Below, one piece after another: positions 33,147 to 44,644 of a stretch of DNA of 64,000 nt. The translations under genes and the position numbers were made by a program. The notes under the pieces were generated by a model that worked only from the letters and a program-made list of their open reading frames with translations, did not search any database and had not been told where the DNA came from. This DNA is from Adiantum capillus-veneris. Lineage: Eukaryota; Streptophyta; Polypodiopsida; Polypodiales; Pteridaceae. The stretch spans positions 88,562,029-88,626,028 of the forward strand of contig CM043959.1 of assembly GCA_014529385.2 (NCBI GenBank), read 5' to 3'. Position 1 is the stretch's first letter; each line of letters opens with the position of its first letter.

Positions 33147-35355
33147 TTTGCAAAACAGGCTTGGGATATTCTGGATGGTCTTTACGCATGTTGCAATGAG
33201 GCTAAAATTGCATTGTTGCGTAAAGAGCTGGAGTCAAAGATTATGCTTGAGGAAGATGAGATGGACACTTTCCTTGCTGGTTTCAAGGATAATAATGAGC
33301 AACTTATTTTTGCAAGCGAAGTCATTTCTGGCCGTTCCCTTGTGCAGACTATTCTTGATGCTTTGCATGATGCATTATGCACATTGCTATTGCAAGAGTC
33401 ACTTTCCAAAAAAAAACATGGCTAAACAGCGTGTAGTTGAACATGCCTTTATTGCTGCTCAAAGAAAATGTAGTAATAGCAATGTAGCCATTTCTCATGG
33501 TTCCTCTACGAGTGGTAAATCACCTGTTTCTTTGCTTCTACTGGCAGAAATTTGTCTAGGAATTCTGGTGAAAAGAGAAAAAAGAAGATGCGTTGCCATT
33601 ATTGTAAAAGCTAATGATCACTTGATCAAGCAGTGTCCTAAGTTGAAGGCAAAAGAGACTAAGAAGAACGAGGCTAGTTCCACTACAAATGCAACTATTG
33701 TTGTGTATTTTGTGAAAGGATATTGTGATGCTGATGTCGATGCAAAATGGGCTTCTAGTGCAGAGTGCACTTATGATCCATGTATGTCACTTGCTACAGA
33801 TGCTCATGTGCGGTACTTTGATAGTGGTGCTACAAAGCACATTACCTCTAATCATGACTTGTTTACCTCTCTCAAGGATGTTGCTAATGGAAATCAAGTC
33901 ACTTGTGCCAACAATGCCTCTAAACCAGTCAAGGGAGTTGGAAAGACTTTGATTGCTACGAATGGAAGTTCTTTCACTCTTGTTGATGCACTTTATATAC
34001 CTGGGATCATGGAGAAACTTTTGTCTATATTTGCACTTGCTAGAATTGGTCTTGTTGTAAAATTTGTGGATGACAGATGTATAGTTCATGATCTCAACTT
34101 TGGTGATCAGATTGTTGCATCAGGCATTTTATGTCGTGGGTTGTATAAGCTCACTTTGTATGACAAGTATGGGAAGAATTTTGCAAATACAGTTGTGGGT
34201 TCTAAGGCTATTTTAGATACAAAACTTTGGCATACACGTTTTAAGTATCTGAATTTTACCAGTTTGCTACGTTTGCAAAAATTTGATATGGTTGCTTCTT
34301 TACTGCCTCTTGAAGCACATGCTAAGCATGTTTGTGAAGGTTTTATTTTGGGTAAGATGAAGCGCTCAAACTTGCCAAAGAATGTTTCAGTTAGGGCTAC
34401 ATGCAGGTTGCAGCTTGTGCATAGTGATGTTTGTGGGCACATGCAAACTTCGTCCTTGGGAAATTAAGGCTTTACTTTGTGAATTTCATTGATGATTACT
34501 CCAGGCATGCATGGCTGTATTTTCTTAAGGCAAAGTTTGAAGTGTTTATGTGCTTCAAGCAATTTTTGGCTATGGCTATAAGTGTCTCTTAATGTACTAT
34601 GGGCACCCTGTATTCCGATCGAGGGGGGGAGTATATATCTCATGAATATAATGCATTTATGGCTAGTTGTTGGATAAAACACCAATGTACAATTCCATAT
34701 ATCCCTCAAAAAAATGGTGTTGCTGAAAGAAAGAACATGTCGCTTATGGAGACAACAAGATGTATGGTCAAAAGTCAAGCTTTGCCACATTCATTTTGGT
34801 TTGAGGCAATCATGTGTGCCACTTATTTACTCAACAGGTGTCCTACGAAAGGTTTGCAGTCTATGACTCCATATGAAGCATGGCATGATACAAAGCCATC
34901 TATCGATCACAGGCACGTTTTTGGGTGTTTGGCTTATGCTTTGGTGCCACAAACGCAACACGGATGATAAGGATGACAAGTGCATTTTTTTTTGTTATAG
35001 TGTTGAAAGCAAAGGTTACAAGTTGTACCATCCGTAAACAAAGCGTATCTTGGTTTCACGAGATGTTGTGTTTATGGAAGATTTTGTTTAGCCCTTGCTA
35101 TCATGTACGAGAGACAGTAATGTAAGCTCATAGGACATTTAAGACAATTTATTGCCTCTTTTCATTGATGAAAGTTCAAATGTAAATTCCAATGAGGCAA
35201 TTGTATAGCCTATGGGGTTTTCTAAAAATGTTATAGATCAGTCTATTACTGATGTAGATGTACATGATGTACTTGATGAGGAAAGGGCTAAGAATGAGCA
35301 GGCTAGAGGTATGCCAAAATGGCTGGTGCATACTTTGCATGACAATAAATGGGTT
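33147..35355 (+). pseudogene. Copia copy 5: gag, protease and integrase fragment
   Basis: Similarity to copy 2 starts abruptly at TTTGCAAAACAGGC (copy 2 near 11410) and ends near 35355 (copy 2 near 13705). There is no LTR at either end. It includes gag with a damaged zinc knuckle (near 33590), the protease site YFDSGATKHITS (about 33813), the pre-integrase region, and the integrase core (LVHSDVCGHM near 34417, YSDRGGEY near 34611) up to VFGCLAYALVPQ (about 34920). One frame is open from 33148 to 34467. Damage includes TAA at 35035-35037, TAG at 35089-35091, 35131-35133 and 35206-35208, and shifts near 34470 and 34595. It keeps CAG at 35299-35301, where copy 2 has TAG. Confidence 0.92.
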
Positions 35356-35553
35356 AAAGCATGGGTTGGTGGTGCAAAAAGTAGTGTCCTTCACACCTCT
35401 TGTGAGGCACTCTTGGATGGTGTTTTGTTGGCAGTTTTCAAAAGCCAAAAGATAAATATTCAATATTTCTAAAGGCGTTGTGCCAACCACTTTAATGGTT
35501 CTTGATTTAGTCGAAGGCAAGACTCTCTACCTATCCCTTCAGCAGACTGTGAG

Positions 35554-35575
35554 CTCCCTCCCTCCCTCCCTCCCT

Positions 35576-35642
<67 letters not shown>
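35554..35642. repeat. (CCCT)n then (CT)n microsatellite
   Basis: About seven CCCT units followed by about 30 CT units. The long (CT)n frames on both strands are low-complexity artefacts. Confidence 0.97.
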
Positions 35643-35646
<4 letters not shown>

Positions 35647-35716
35647 GACCTTGCAAGAAGAGGGAAAATTGCAGCAGGAAGTTGTAGAGGGACCTTGGGG
35701 AGAATTGTCATAAGAT

Positions 35717-36276
35717 GTGAACACTATGGTCCAAGAGATCGGGATGGAGATGTTGGAGCAAGAGATTGGACAACAGGTTGTGTCCAAGAAACAACCTCAA
35801 GTCGATTGTCACCTTTTGTGGAATGTCGATTTCAGCAGTTTGGGAGAGCACATTTCATACCAACAACAACCTCCACACAATTGCCATGTTGGATGTCCAG
35901 CCATTGCTTGTGGCGCTGGATTTTTGGAAGATAGGATTGTTCACGACCAACCACCTCCAAGTACACTGCAGGGCTCTGAGTACTTTTGGTAGCATGCTCA
36001 ATACAATCCACTTCATGATGACATGCCTCACAATTACCACAGGGAAGACTCAATCACAATCTTCCATGAAGGTAACCATCGGATGCAAGAAAATTGGTCT
36101 ATGATGAAAAGAGAGAGCTGTAGGAGACAACAAAAAAGTGATGCATGAGGTTCAAGGTCAATAGAAGATGTGAATCAGGTTATCATGAAAGTCTCAAAAT
36201 GTTGGCAGGAAGCAATAAAAGGCATGACTTGTAATGCTAAGAAAACCGCCTTTCAATGTCTTCTAGGACTGCCAAA
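35717..36276 (+). other. Coding-like remnant, unknown product
   Basis: The plus-strand frame from ATG 35717 is open to 35992 (Gln-, His- and Cys-rich, for example MEMLEQEIGQQVVSKKQPQV). After one TAG it stays largely open (HAQYNPLHDDMPHNYHREDS) with stops near 36145 and 36300. I recognise no family. It may be the 5' side of the transposase-like gene downstream or part of another element. Confidence 0.25.
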
Positions 36277-36384
36277 TTTTAGAAAGTTTGCATCATGCAT
36301 CTAAGAAGTCAATACTATCCAATATTCAAGGCACAATTACTAAAGTCAAAGCATCCATGTCTAAAGAGGAGCTGAAGATTAAAA

Positions 36385-36586
36385 GAGTTGTCTGCATGAT
36401 GTTGGTGAATAGTGAAGGAGATCCATCAAGGTCTATTAGAAACTCCAAGATGGCCAGATTTACTAGATTGCATTGGAAAAAAATAGAGTTGTCTGCATGA
36501 TGTTGGTGAATAGTGAAGGAGATCCATCAAGGTCTATTAGAAACTCCAAGATGGCCAGATTTACTGGATTGCATTGCAACCAATTC
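36385..36586. repeat. 101-bp tandem duplication
   Basis: 36385-36485 is repeated at 36486-36586 (GAGTTGTCTGCATGATGTTG ... GATTGCATTG) with very few differences. Confidence 0.93.
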
Positions 36587-36689
36587 GCGTTTAAAATAGG
36601 CTGAGGCTGGCACATTTCCTTTGCAATTATGTAGTCGTCAACTACCTTAAAGTTCCACCATCACACAGGCGACAAAAGACCGTTTTTTT

Positions 36690-39411
36690 TCCTTTTGGCA
36701 GACAGAGACAAGAGTGTCACCAAACAAAAAAGATGTGTGTCGAAAACGATTGGGCATAAAATCTTACTAAAAGCATTCAATACATTTGGTTGATGATTCA
36801 CATGTATGCTCCTAAAGTTTCACAGGTATGAAGTTTGGATGTAGAGAAAAGTCATAGAGTTCCTTTCAAAGGTAGCCATGGAAGTACCATGATAGTAAAA
36901 GAGGCTCTTTAGGTACTCTAGATCTTTGAAAGAGTCCAGAATACCTTGCAAAGGTAGTCTTGAAAGTACTGTGCGAGTCTAAATGGCTTCTCTAGGTACT
37001 TTGGAGGTAGAAAAAGTTCATAGAGTTCCTTTCAAAGGTAGTCATGGAAGTACCGTGATAGTAAAGAGGCTCTTTAGGTACTCTAGATCTTTGAAAAGTC
37101 TAGAATACCTCGCAAAGGCATTCTTGAAAGTACCATAGAGTTCTTTTCAAAGGTAGCTATTTACCATGAGAGTGAAGAGGTTCTCTAGGAACTTTGGAGG
37201 TCGAGAAAAGTCATAGAGTTCCTTTCAAAGGTAGTCATGGAAGTACCATGATAGTATAAAGTCTCTTTAGGTACTCTGGATCTTTGAAAGAGTCTAGAAT
37301 ACCTTGCAAAGGTAGTCTTGAAAGTACCATGCGAGTTTAAATGGGTTTTCTAGGTACTTTGGAGGTAGAAAAAGTTCATAGAGTTCCTTTCAAAGGTATT
37401 CATGGAAGTACCATGACAATAAAGAGGCTCTTTAGGTACTCTGAATCTTTGAAAGAGTCTAGAATACTGTCCAAAGTTAGTCTTGAAAGTACCATAGAGC
37501 TCTTTCCAAAGGTAGTCATGAGATACCATGACAGTAAAGAGGTTCTCTAGGTACTTTGGAGGTAGAAAAAAGTCATTAAATACCTCGCAGAGCTTTTGCT
37601 TTGATGGGTTTTACTTTGAAAATTTTTTGAGCCTCTGATGGGTTTTATTTTTTCTTGCACAGGGAGAGCTTTACAGAAGGTTCCAAATGCAATATCCACA
37701 CATCAAGATCTCACTCAGATGTTTTGAGGGATTGAAACCTTGGTTTGTTTGTAAGTTGAAGGACCATTACACGTGCTGCTATATTTCTCATATTCAGATG
37801 ATATATCTCAAGGAAGCATTCAACCACATGAGACATAGTAAGATAGGCATGCACGGCAATGGTGGGTGTGGATGCATGTGTGCTATATGCTTGCCAAAAG
37901 AGGCTCCAAGTAAGTGTGAAGCTGCCATGTACACATACACTAGCGTAAGCACATTGAATAAAAGTGTGTTATGTGTAAAATCAATGGACTCCGCATTTCA
38001 TAAGTTGCCTTTCTTGAAGGGAGAATGTCCTCAATGTGGGTCGAAGATATTAATGCTTTGTCCAAACAAAACACTTGAAAGTGCATTCCAAATTTCTGTT
38101 AAGGTGTTTGAAGACGTTGCCTCAACCCATTCTCAAGGCACGAAGCACAAGGATCTTCCGGTGAAGGAAATGGGATGCAAGGATTTCACATCTTTTCTTC
38201 AAAAGCATCTGACCACTTACATCCGACACAATTTTATTGCAAGGTGGAAATCTCAAGAGCTCAAAGATCGCATTCATAGGTTTCCTAGAGATGTAGTGGT
38301 CTCTGTTATTGACTTTGCAGGAAATTACTCATTTAAGGAGAAAAATGAAATCCAATCAATGCATTGGTACTCTTCACAAGTCACCATCTTGGTGCACATT
38401 ACATACATTCAAGACGAGAAAGACCAGGTGTTAAAATATACACATTTTTACATTTCTGATGACAAAGATCATGGCACGCTCTTTGTGCAACTACATGGTG
38501 TTTGGCTTTAGAATCAGGGGTAAAACTTCTTGAAGAGGCACTAGGTGTAATCAAATGGATGTGCTGCTCAATTGATGTCATTTAGACCGTTCTTCTTCCT
38601 GTCAAGGTATGCCAGGTTTTATTCCACCTCTGATGAAAAGTTTCCAAAAATTTGTTTCTACCCAACATTGAAGGTGGGTCATTGTTTTAGGTACTATGGT
38701 TTGACTGGCATTGAATGTTGTGGAGTTTCTTTGCCTCAAACCATGGCAAAGGGGAGCATGATGGGGCAGGGGTAGTTGTTAAGAGGGCTTTAACACATGA
38801 GCAATTAAAGCCTGATGCATGGCACATGAAGTGTGCTAAGGATGTTGTTGGCTTCTTGAAGCATAAATTTAATGATGAAAGTGGTCACACAGGGGTGAAT
38901 CGGATTTTTTGGGAGGTCCAAGCAAGTGAGGTGCCAAGGGAGAAGAAGTGGAATTTCAAGCGAGTTGAAGGCTCACGATCAATACATGGTGTCAATGGAT
39001 ATTCCAAGAGTGACAAGAGTGCACTACTTTCCAAATTTCTCTCTTGTTTTTGTGAATTTTGTATGTCCCAACGTTGGAGGTGATTCTTGAACAACACACA
39101 TGTTGAGAACTGGGAGTATCTAACCCTTGAGGCATTGGATGGTCAATGTAGAAAGTGAAGATTTTAGTGATGAAGAAGGGTCAGATCTGTCGATGTATGG
39201 TGGCACCATGACACAATTAGTGATGCTCTATGCATTAGTGATACCTTTGCCACCAATGCCAATGAAGATGGAGCTGACTTCTACCTTTTGAGGAGCTCAG
39301 AGGAGAAATACAAAACAATAAGTGCCTTGAGTGATTTCTGGGGAAACATACTTTTTGCAGGGAGCTATTTGGTTGAGGGGTATCGATTAAGATACCCTTG
39401 GAACCCTTAAA
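36690..39411 (+). pseudogene. DDE-type transposase-like gene of the DFAENY/HGKG class, decayed
   Basis: A short upstream exon (to CACAG at 36825, donor GTATG) joins in frame to an exon starting at 37663 after TTTTTCTTGCACAG; the junction reads VSQ/GELYRRFQ. The main exon (37663-38511) has a Cys cluster (GCGCMCAIC), CPQCG, then VVVSVIDFAGNYSFKEKNEI with QSMHWYSSQVTILVHI, a first acidic box, and YISDDKDHGTLF, a second. After frameshifts come WSFFASNHGKGEHDGAG with VVVKRAL (about 38718-38791), the HGKG..DG.G..KR signature, then a Cys-rich motif (CFCEFC, 39048-39065), HVENWEYLTLEAL, and a C-terminal DFYLL..S..KYKTISALSD block ending at 39411. I know this motif set from eukaryotic transposon-like proteins but cannot name the superfamily. 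TGA at 39082-39084 and several shifts disable it. Confidence 0.6.
36828..37600. repeat. Minisatellite A inside a transposase intron (unit about 185 bp)
   Basis: The box TCTAGGTACTTTGGAGG with variants recurs near 36998, 37187, 37355 and 37548, with a related start near 36832. Units also contain CATAGAGTTCCTTTCAAAGG and GAAGTACCATG. The array fills most of the predicted intron 36826-37662. Its core GGTACTT is the reverse complement of the AAGTACC core in the arrays at 39480-40345 and 42300-43400. Confidence 0.88.
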
Positions 39412-39479
39412 AGGAGAGCCACATAAGTTCAACTCGTTGCAGAGGTATACGAAAATGTGTGCAACAGTATGTCAATAAT

Positions 39480-40345
39480 GATATAGGTTGCTGCCCAAGT
39501 AACTTGTTGAAGTACCAGTAATTAGCTTTAAAGTACCATGCAGCTATTCCACATGTGGTTTTTGTAGGAGCCTATCATAGGTTTCAAAACCTCTTGCAGA
39601 CCAATCCAAACAACCACTTGTAAACGTTTTTGTCTACTTGAGTAACAAAAATAGCATTTCAATTCTGGAACACAAAGTACCAGTCTGCCACCCTAAAGTA
39701 CCTTACAAGTAGTTCACAAGCACTTCTATTAAAATATGTAGGAAACAAGCACTTCTAAAAGTTTGTCTACCGGCCCAAAGTACCTTTAAGGTAGTCCTCA
39801 GGTGGTTTTTGTATGTTAAGATATGTAGGTAACAAGCACTTGTAAAACTTTTTGTATGCCATCCCAAAGTACCTCATAGGTACTTTATAGGTCTGTCAGC
39901 ACAAAGTGCCTTAAAGAAAGTCTACAGGTGGTTTCTATAGAAAATTGTCTGTGAAATTATGAAGGAAAGAGGCACATCTAAAAGTTTTTTGTATGTCAGA
40001 CCAAAGTACCTTATAGGTAGTCCTCAGGTGGTTTTTGTAGGAAAAGATGTTAAAATATGTAGGAAACAAGGACTTGAAAAAGTTCTGGTATGCCAGCCCA
40101 AAGTACCTTATAAGTACTTTATAGGTCTGCCAACCCAAAGTACCTTATAGGTAGTTCACAAATGGAAATTGTCTTAAACTATGTAGGAAACAAGGACTTG
40201 TAAAAGTTTTTGTATGCCAACCCAAAGTACCTTATAGGTAGTCCTCATATGGTTTCTCTACATAACAATCTATTAAGTTTTTGTATGCCAACCCAAAGTA
40301 CCTTACGGGTATTCCACAGGTGGTTTCTGTACGAAACTGACTTAA
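39480..40345. repeat. Minisatellite B, core CAAAGTACCTTATAGGTAG
   Basis: Diverged repeats with the core CAAAGTACCTTATAGGTAG followed by TCCTCAGGTGGTTTTTGTA and GTATGCCA.CCCAAAGTACC occur about ten times between 39510 and 40320, with variable spacing (about 60-130 bp). It lies between the end of the transposase-like gene and the HAD-like exon. Non-coding. Confidence 0.88.
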
Positions 40346-40654
40346 ACTGGGAAACAATAACAGAATCAGAAAAATAACATTTGAATGCTAGGACACTTCC
40401 ACAGTCTTGAAATACTTGAATAAAAAAAATAACACTCAATGCTGGGACACAAAGACAACGCATCCAACCAAAAGGAATATATTACATCTTCATCAATTTG
40501 ACATCAAGTCATTACATGAGTTATAATGGCAATCAAAATGAAGCCAAAAAATTAGTTTCCATATGGAAAGTAGCATATAAATATACAAGGTACGTATGTA
40601 ACTGCCCACATCACATAACTATTGTCCAGCCCATCCACTAATATAGCTGTGAAC

Positions 40655-41032
40655 CTAGGAAAAACATCTTTGAATTCTTGAGCCCACTCTACTGAGCATT
40701 GCATTGTTCCATATGCAGACATTTGCCAATGTCATAGCCCATGCAATAAAATCCTTTGCATCTTTCGAAACAAACAAGTACGTGCCATTTGCCTCCTCAC
40801 GCTTGACAAATGATGTAGCCTCAATATCGGGGACAAACAAAGGGCCATATTTATCAAGTGTACATGTAAGACAAAGTACCACATTAAGATCTAATATGAG
40901 GGCTGGTCGAGTTGGATCATCATATGGCAAGGAGGAGATAGCTGGGGGAATGTACTTTGGGGGATCTCTGATGATGATGATTTCCTCTACGGGCAGCTTG
41001 AGGGTCCCCTTTTCCTTTGGACGCTCTATAAA
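40655..41032 (-). pseudogene. FCP1/HAD phosphatase-like exon
   Basis: The minus strand has a good acceptor (TTCTGTCTTTTATAG before AGCGTCC, about 41033). The open exon then includes PPKYIPPAISSLPYDDPTRP, ALILDLNVVLCL (motif I, with Asn at the second Asp position), a middle segment, and ANVCIWNNAML near 40705 (motif II region, IWSS in active FCP1 enzymes). This resembles the NLI-interacting-factor-like phosphatase family; DLN in motif I is known in plant relatives as I recall. The exon runs to TAG about 40676. Motif III is not seen. It is probably a captured, incomplete piece. Flanking arrays suggest it belongs to the same unit as its neighbours. Confidence 0.5.
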
Positions 41033-41225
41033 AGACAGAATTCAACATTGAAAAATAAATACGAGGCAATATTTGACATAAAAGCAACAAGAACATAGAG
41101 GCCGACAAAAACATAAACACTGCGCTTATGAAACATAAAAGCGACAAAAACATAGAGGCCGACAAAAAAGTTTCTTTTGCATTCAAAATCAAGAATCACA
41201 GATTCTTGTAATACAATTGAAGAGT

Positions 41226-44200
41226 CACAATTTCTTGCAAACTCGAGGCTTGGGGGGGTGGGAAACATTAGAAGGATTGTGGAGGGTAGTACTCTTACTA
41301 GGAGTCTTCTTCATGGCAGGAGGTGATCTAGGTGCTTCTCTCTCTCCCATATTTCCATCTGCATGCTGCTTTGAACGTGTGGACTCCGAAGGTCTATTTT
41401 TTTGGAAGGTCCACCTATGTCATAAAACAACACATCAGCCCCATGTAGATATTGCCTAGAAGTTGACAAGTCCAATACCATTACCACTTAACATCGCCGT
41501 TTTTCTTGTGCTTCTTTGACACCTACACCATGTCACTCAGAAAAATGGGAGAATCTGGATTCTCATCACCAGTTACCATGCAATATATTGCATCCACTCC
41601 CTCTTGCGTTATTGCCCCTGCATTGTCAACCGTTGCATCTTCCTTTGGAATGCTTTCACTTGGTTATGGCTCAACTACTGCTATCCTTACAGGGGGTCCT
41701 ACCTTCACAGCTGGAGTGCCCTCACTGGAGTCCACACTATGGGCTTCAGGAGTAGCTTGTAGCACAACCTTTGGCACGTCATCCTGTATCGGTGCCACAC
41801 AAGAAATATGGCCATAACTTGCAAGCACATCAGTGAAGTTCAGGCTTGTGCAATCAGCAGATACTTGAAGGCAACCTGAACAGTTCTTGCATTTATATGA
41901 TATTTGGAGCAACGGAAACCAATCTATGTGCAAGAGCATTGATTTAAGTGAATCTGGAATACTATTCTTGCAAGAGACGTCCGTACATACCATCTCTGAT
42001 CCAAGCCAGGCAGTAAAACACAAAGCATGGTATGCATGACCACATGCTAGCGTGTATACAAAAACCACATGGGAAGCCATAAATGCAAGACCACATGTGG
42101 CACATAGTCTCGGAACAGAGAGTGTAGCGTGCAAGTGGTTCAAATGCTGGCCAGCTGTCGAAAGCAATAACATTGTGTGACCAGCCTTCACCTGCTCCAA
42201 CATACTCTCACAAAAGATGATCTGTTGCATACATGTACTCACTGATGCTTCCATGTCAGTCACTTCTTTCTGCATGACAAATGAAGAAAAAAACGCCCAT
42301 AGTGATTAGATCTAAGAAGCACCATTATAGCCCAAAGTACCATGACAAGTACCTTTAACAGAAAAAACTACCATAAAAAAGTACTTTGGACACTGCCACG
42401 TAACAAAACAACTAGCACTCCAAAAAACCACCAAGGCAATGAAAAATACCATGGCAGGTAGAAAAGTACCTTGGACACTACCACCATAACAAAAACCACC
42501 ATAACACACTAATCAGCAATGACCCTACAACCACCTTGGTAGGAAAAACTACCGTTACAAGTACCTTGGGCATAACCACCATAGCAAACAAACTTTCTTA
42601 AAGAAACAATCAACCATAGCCAAAAAAACCATGAAAAAGTACCTTGGGCACTACCACCATAACAGAGATGGCTTTCCAAAAAACCTATAAGGTAATGACA
42701 TATACCATGGAAAGTAGAAAAGTACCTTGGGCACTACAACCATACCAAAAGAAGAGTACCATAACAGGAAATACTGCCATGAAAAAAACATCAACATGAT
42801 CAAAAGAAGTACCATGAAGACAAGCATTTTGACCATTACTTGATACCTGGAAAAATAGCCATGATCCCTACACCTGCCATGGTAGAAAAAACTACCATGA
42901 CAAGTACCACAATAACAAACAAACTTCCATGGAAAAAACAAACACCCATAGCAAAAAAAACCACCATGGAAAAGTACTTGGTCAATGACACTGTAACAAA
43001 AAGAGAGGCATGTTAAAAGAAACTACCATGCAAAGTACCTTGGGCACTATTACCATGATAGAACTAAATAGGAGTGCGAAAACCAAAGTATAAAAAAAGA
43101 AAAAACTACCATATAAAGTACCTTGGATTCTACCAGCTAACAGAAAAATAGCCATGTCACAAAAGAACCCCACAATAGAAAAAACTACCTTGTCAAGTAG
43201 GTTGGGCACTTAGCACCATAACATAAATAACTGGCATGACAAAAACAACCACCTAAATAGAAGAGAGTACCATGTCAAGTACCTAGGGCATTACCACATA
43301 AACAGAAATAACTGGCATGACAAAAACAATCACCTAAATAGAAGAGAGTACCATGTCAAGTACCTAGGGCATTACCACATAAACGAAAATCCTGCCTTGA
43401 CTTGGTCAACACATACATGGAGACAATCCACCTCATCTCTTATGTTCAAGCTGCTTGCATCATCCCCAAGAGTTGTGAGTGCACTAGTTAGAGCAGCCAT
43501 CTTGCCTTCAATCACCAAAAAATCAGGGTCATTATCGACAGCTCCCTTCATGCTGGACCACAATATCTAGAGCTCCTGCAATTGCCTCTGAAGCACTGCT
43601 ACAGCTGAAGATGTCCCTTGTATCTTCCACATATTTTGGTCCCTGTCTTGTAGCTCTACTCTCACATTATCCAATGTTGTTTTCAAAACCTTTAATGCAT
43701 CCAGAATCTGCTCCACCTGTGCTTTTACTTGTTGGCTTATGAAGGAGGCACTAACTAGAGAAGTGCTCCCAGAAAAGAGAGCATTTTGCCCACTTTTCTA
43801 AATTGCCCTGACAATGTCAAGACAAAGTGGTTGAGTGATGTCCCCTCATTATTCTCCAGCCAAATCTTTACTCTATTGTCAATGCCACCCGGAAGCTTCT
43901 TGCAATGGTCCAAAACCTGTTCACCAAAAGCATCCCATGCAACCTTTCGACCTGCAGGATCTTGCCGAGCAGTTGGCCATCGCTCGTACACAAACAACGT
44001 TGAAAACTTGTGTGTGATATCTTTGTTGGCTGGCATGCTTTGGTAGACTTTGTGAAACAGTAACATGCATTCGTCTACAAACTCAGGTCGCATCATATGA
44101 AGAAAGATTTTAGAGCCCTTCTCCCTTTTCTTCATGAAGACCAACAACCAATCCTGATCTGTGACATCAGCCTCACCGAGGTGCTGGTAGAGCTTGCCCT

Positions 44201-44504
44201 CCAAGCTTAAGCCATACTCCGCATGCAGTTGCTCTTGTGTGTAGCAGAATTGAGTTTGCTTGGGGTATTGAATCCTCCAGGAAGATCTTGCTACAAACCA
44301 CATTTGACAGAGTAAACAAACATTGAAAAGAACATTTCTACAATTGAAGAGACATAGTTGATATGTACCAATGCTTTTGTCGCTGATAGTTTCAAACTTT
44401 ATGCCCAATCTTGTGGAGCTCCTAGGTTTGCTACTAGATGAAAGCATGCTTGCTAAACCACCATCAGCTGCTCCCATGGTGCACTTTTGCGGTGGAGTCT
44501 TCAT
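41226..44504 (-). pseudogene. Multi-exon gene: unknown N-domain, coiled coil, RING-like zinc domain
   Basis: Minus-strand exons as I read them. Exon 1, 44504-44370, MKTPPQKCTMGAADGGL. Intron about 44369-44292 (GTACATATC...TTTGTAG). Exon 2, about 44291-43398, has SSWRIQYPKQTQFCYTQEQL, a compact helical domain with Trp-rich motifs, then a predicted coiled coil (VSASFISQQVKAQVEQILDA ... LQRQLQEL), with one stop near 43569. The intron of about 1.1 kb is filled by minisatellite C, with acceptor TTTGTCATGCAG (about 42271). Exon 3, 42270 down, has CATCGLAFMASHVVFVYTLA, CGHAYHALCF and CTDVSCKNS, a RING-like Cys/His pattern, then YKCKNCSGC. Below 41664 the frame continues with stops (about 41664, 41520) to a basic Pro-rich tail ending PPKPRVCKKL at about 41228. 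Function unknown; a ubiquitin-ligase-like or chromatin role would be speculation. Confidence 0.5.
42300..43400. repeat. Minisatellite C in an intron, core AAAGTACCTTGGGCACTACC
   Basis: The core AAGTACCTTGGGCACTACCA and the partner ACCATAACAAAAA.. recur more than ten times with variable spacing. One 65-bp unit (AACAGAAATAACTGGCATGA...) is repeated almost exactly at about 43298-43383 versus 43220-43305. On the plus strand it is rich in ACCA and AAAAA. It fills the intron between exons 2 and 3 of the minus-strand gene. Confidence 0.88.
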
Positions 44505-44579
44505 ATCACTGTATCAACAAAAAAACACAATCCATGATTCACAATGTCCTCAAACAAACACATTGCTCAACAACAACAA

Positions 44580-44612
44580 AAGAGAGAGAGGGGGAGAGAG
44601 AGGGGGGGGGGG

Positions 44613-44643
<31 letters not shown>
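44580..44643. repeat. (GA)n/(G)n microsatellite
   Basis: Mixed GA and poly-G tract exactly at the boundary between the minus-strand gene at 41226-44504 and the truncated end of the gypsy-A element. Confidence 0.96.
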
Positions 44644-44644
44644 A

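Noticed and set aside
36828-43400. Direct repeats as a possible CRISPR array
   Set aside because: Repeats are diverged, irregularly spaced and without uniform spacers; eukaryotic introns and transposons surround them.
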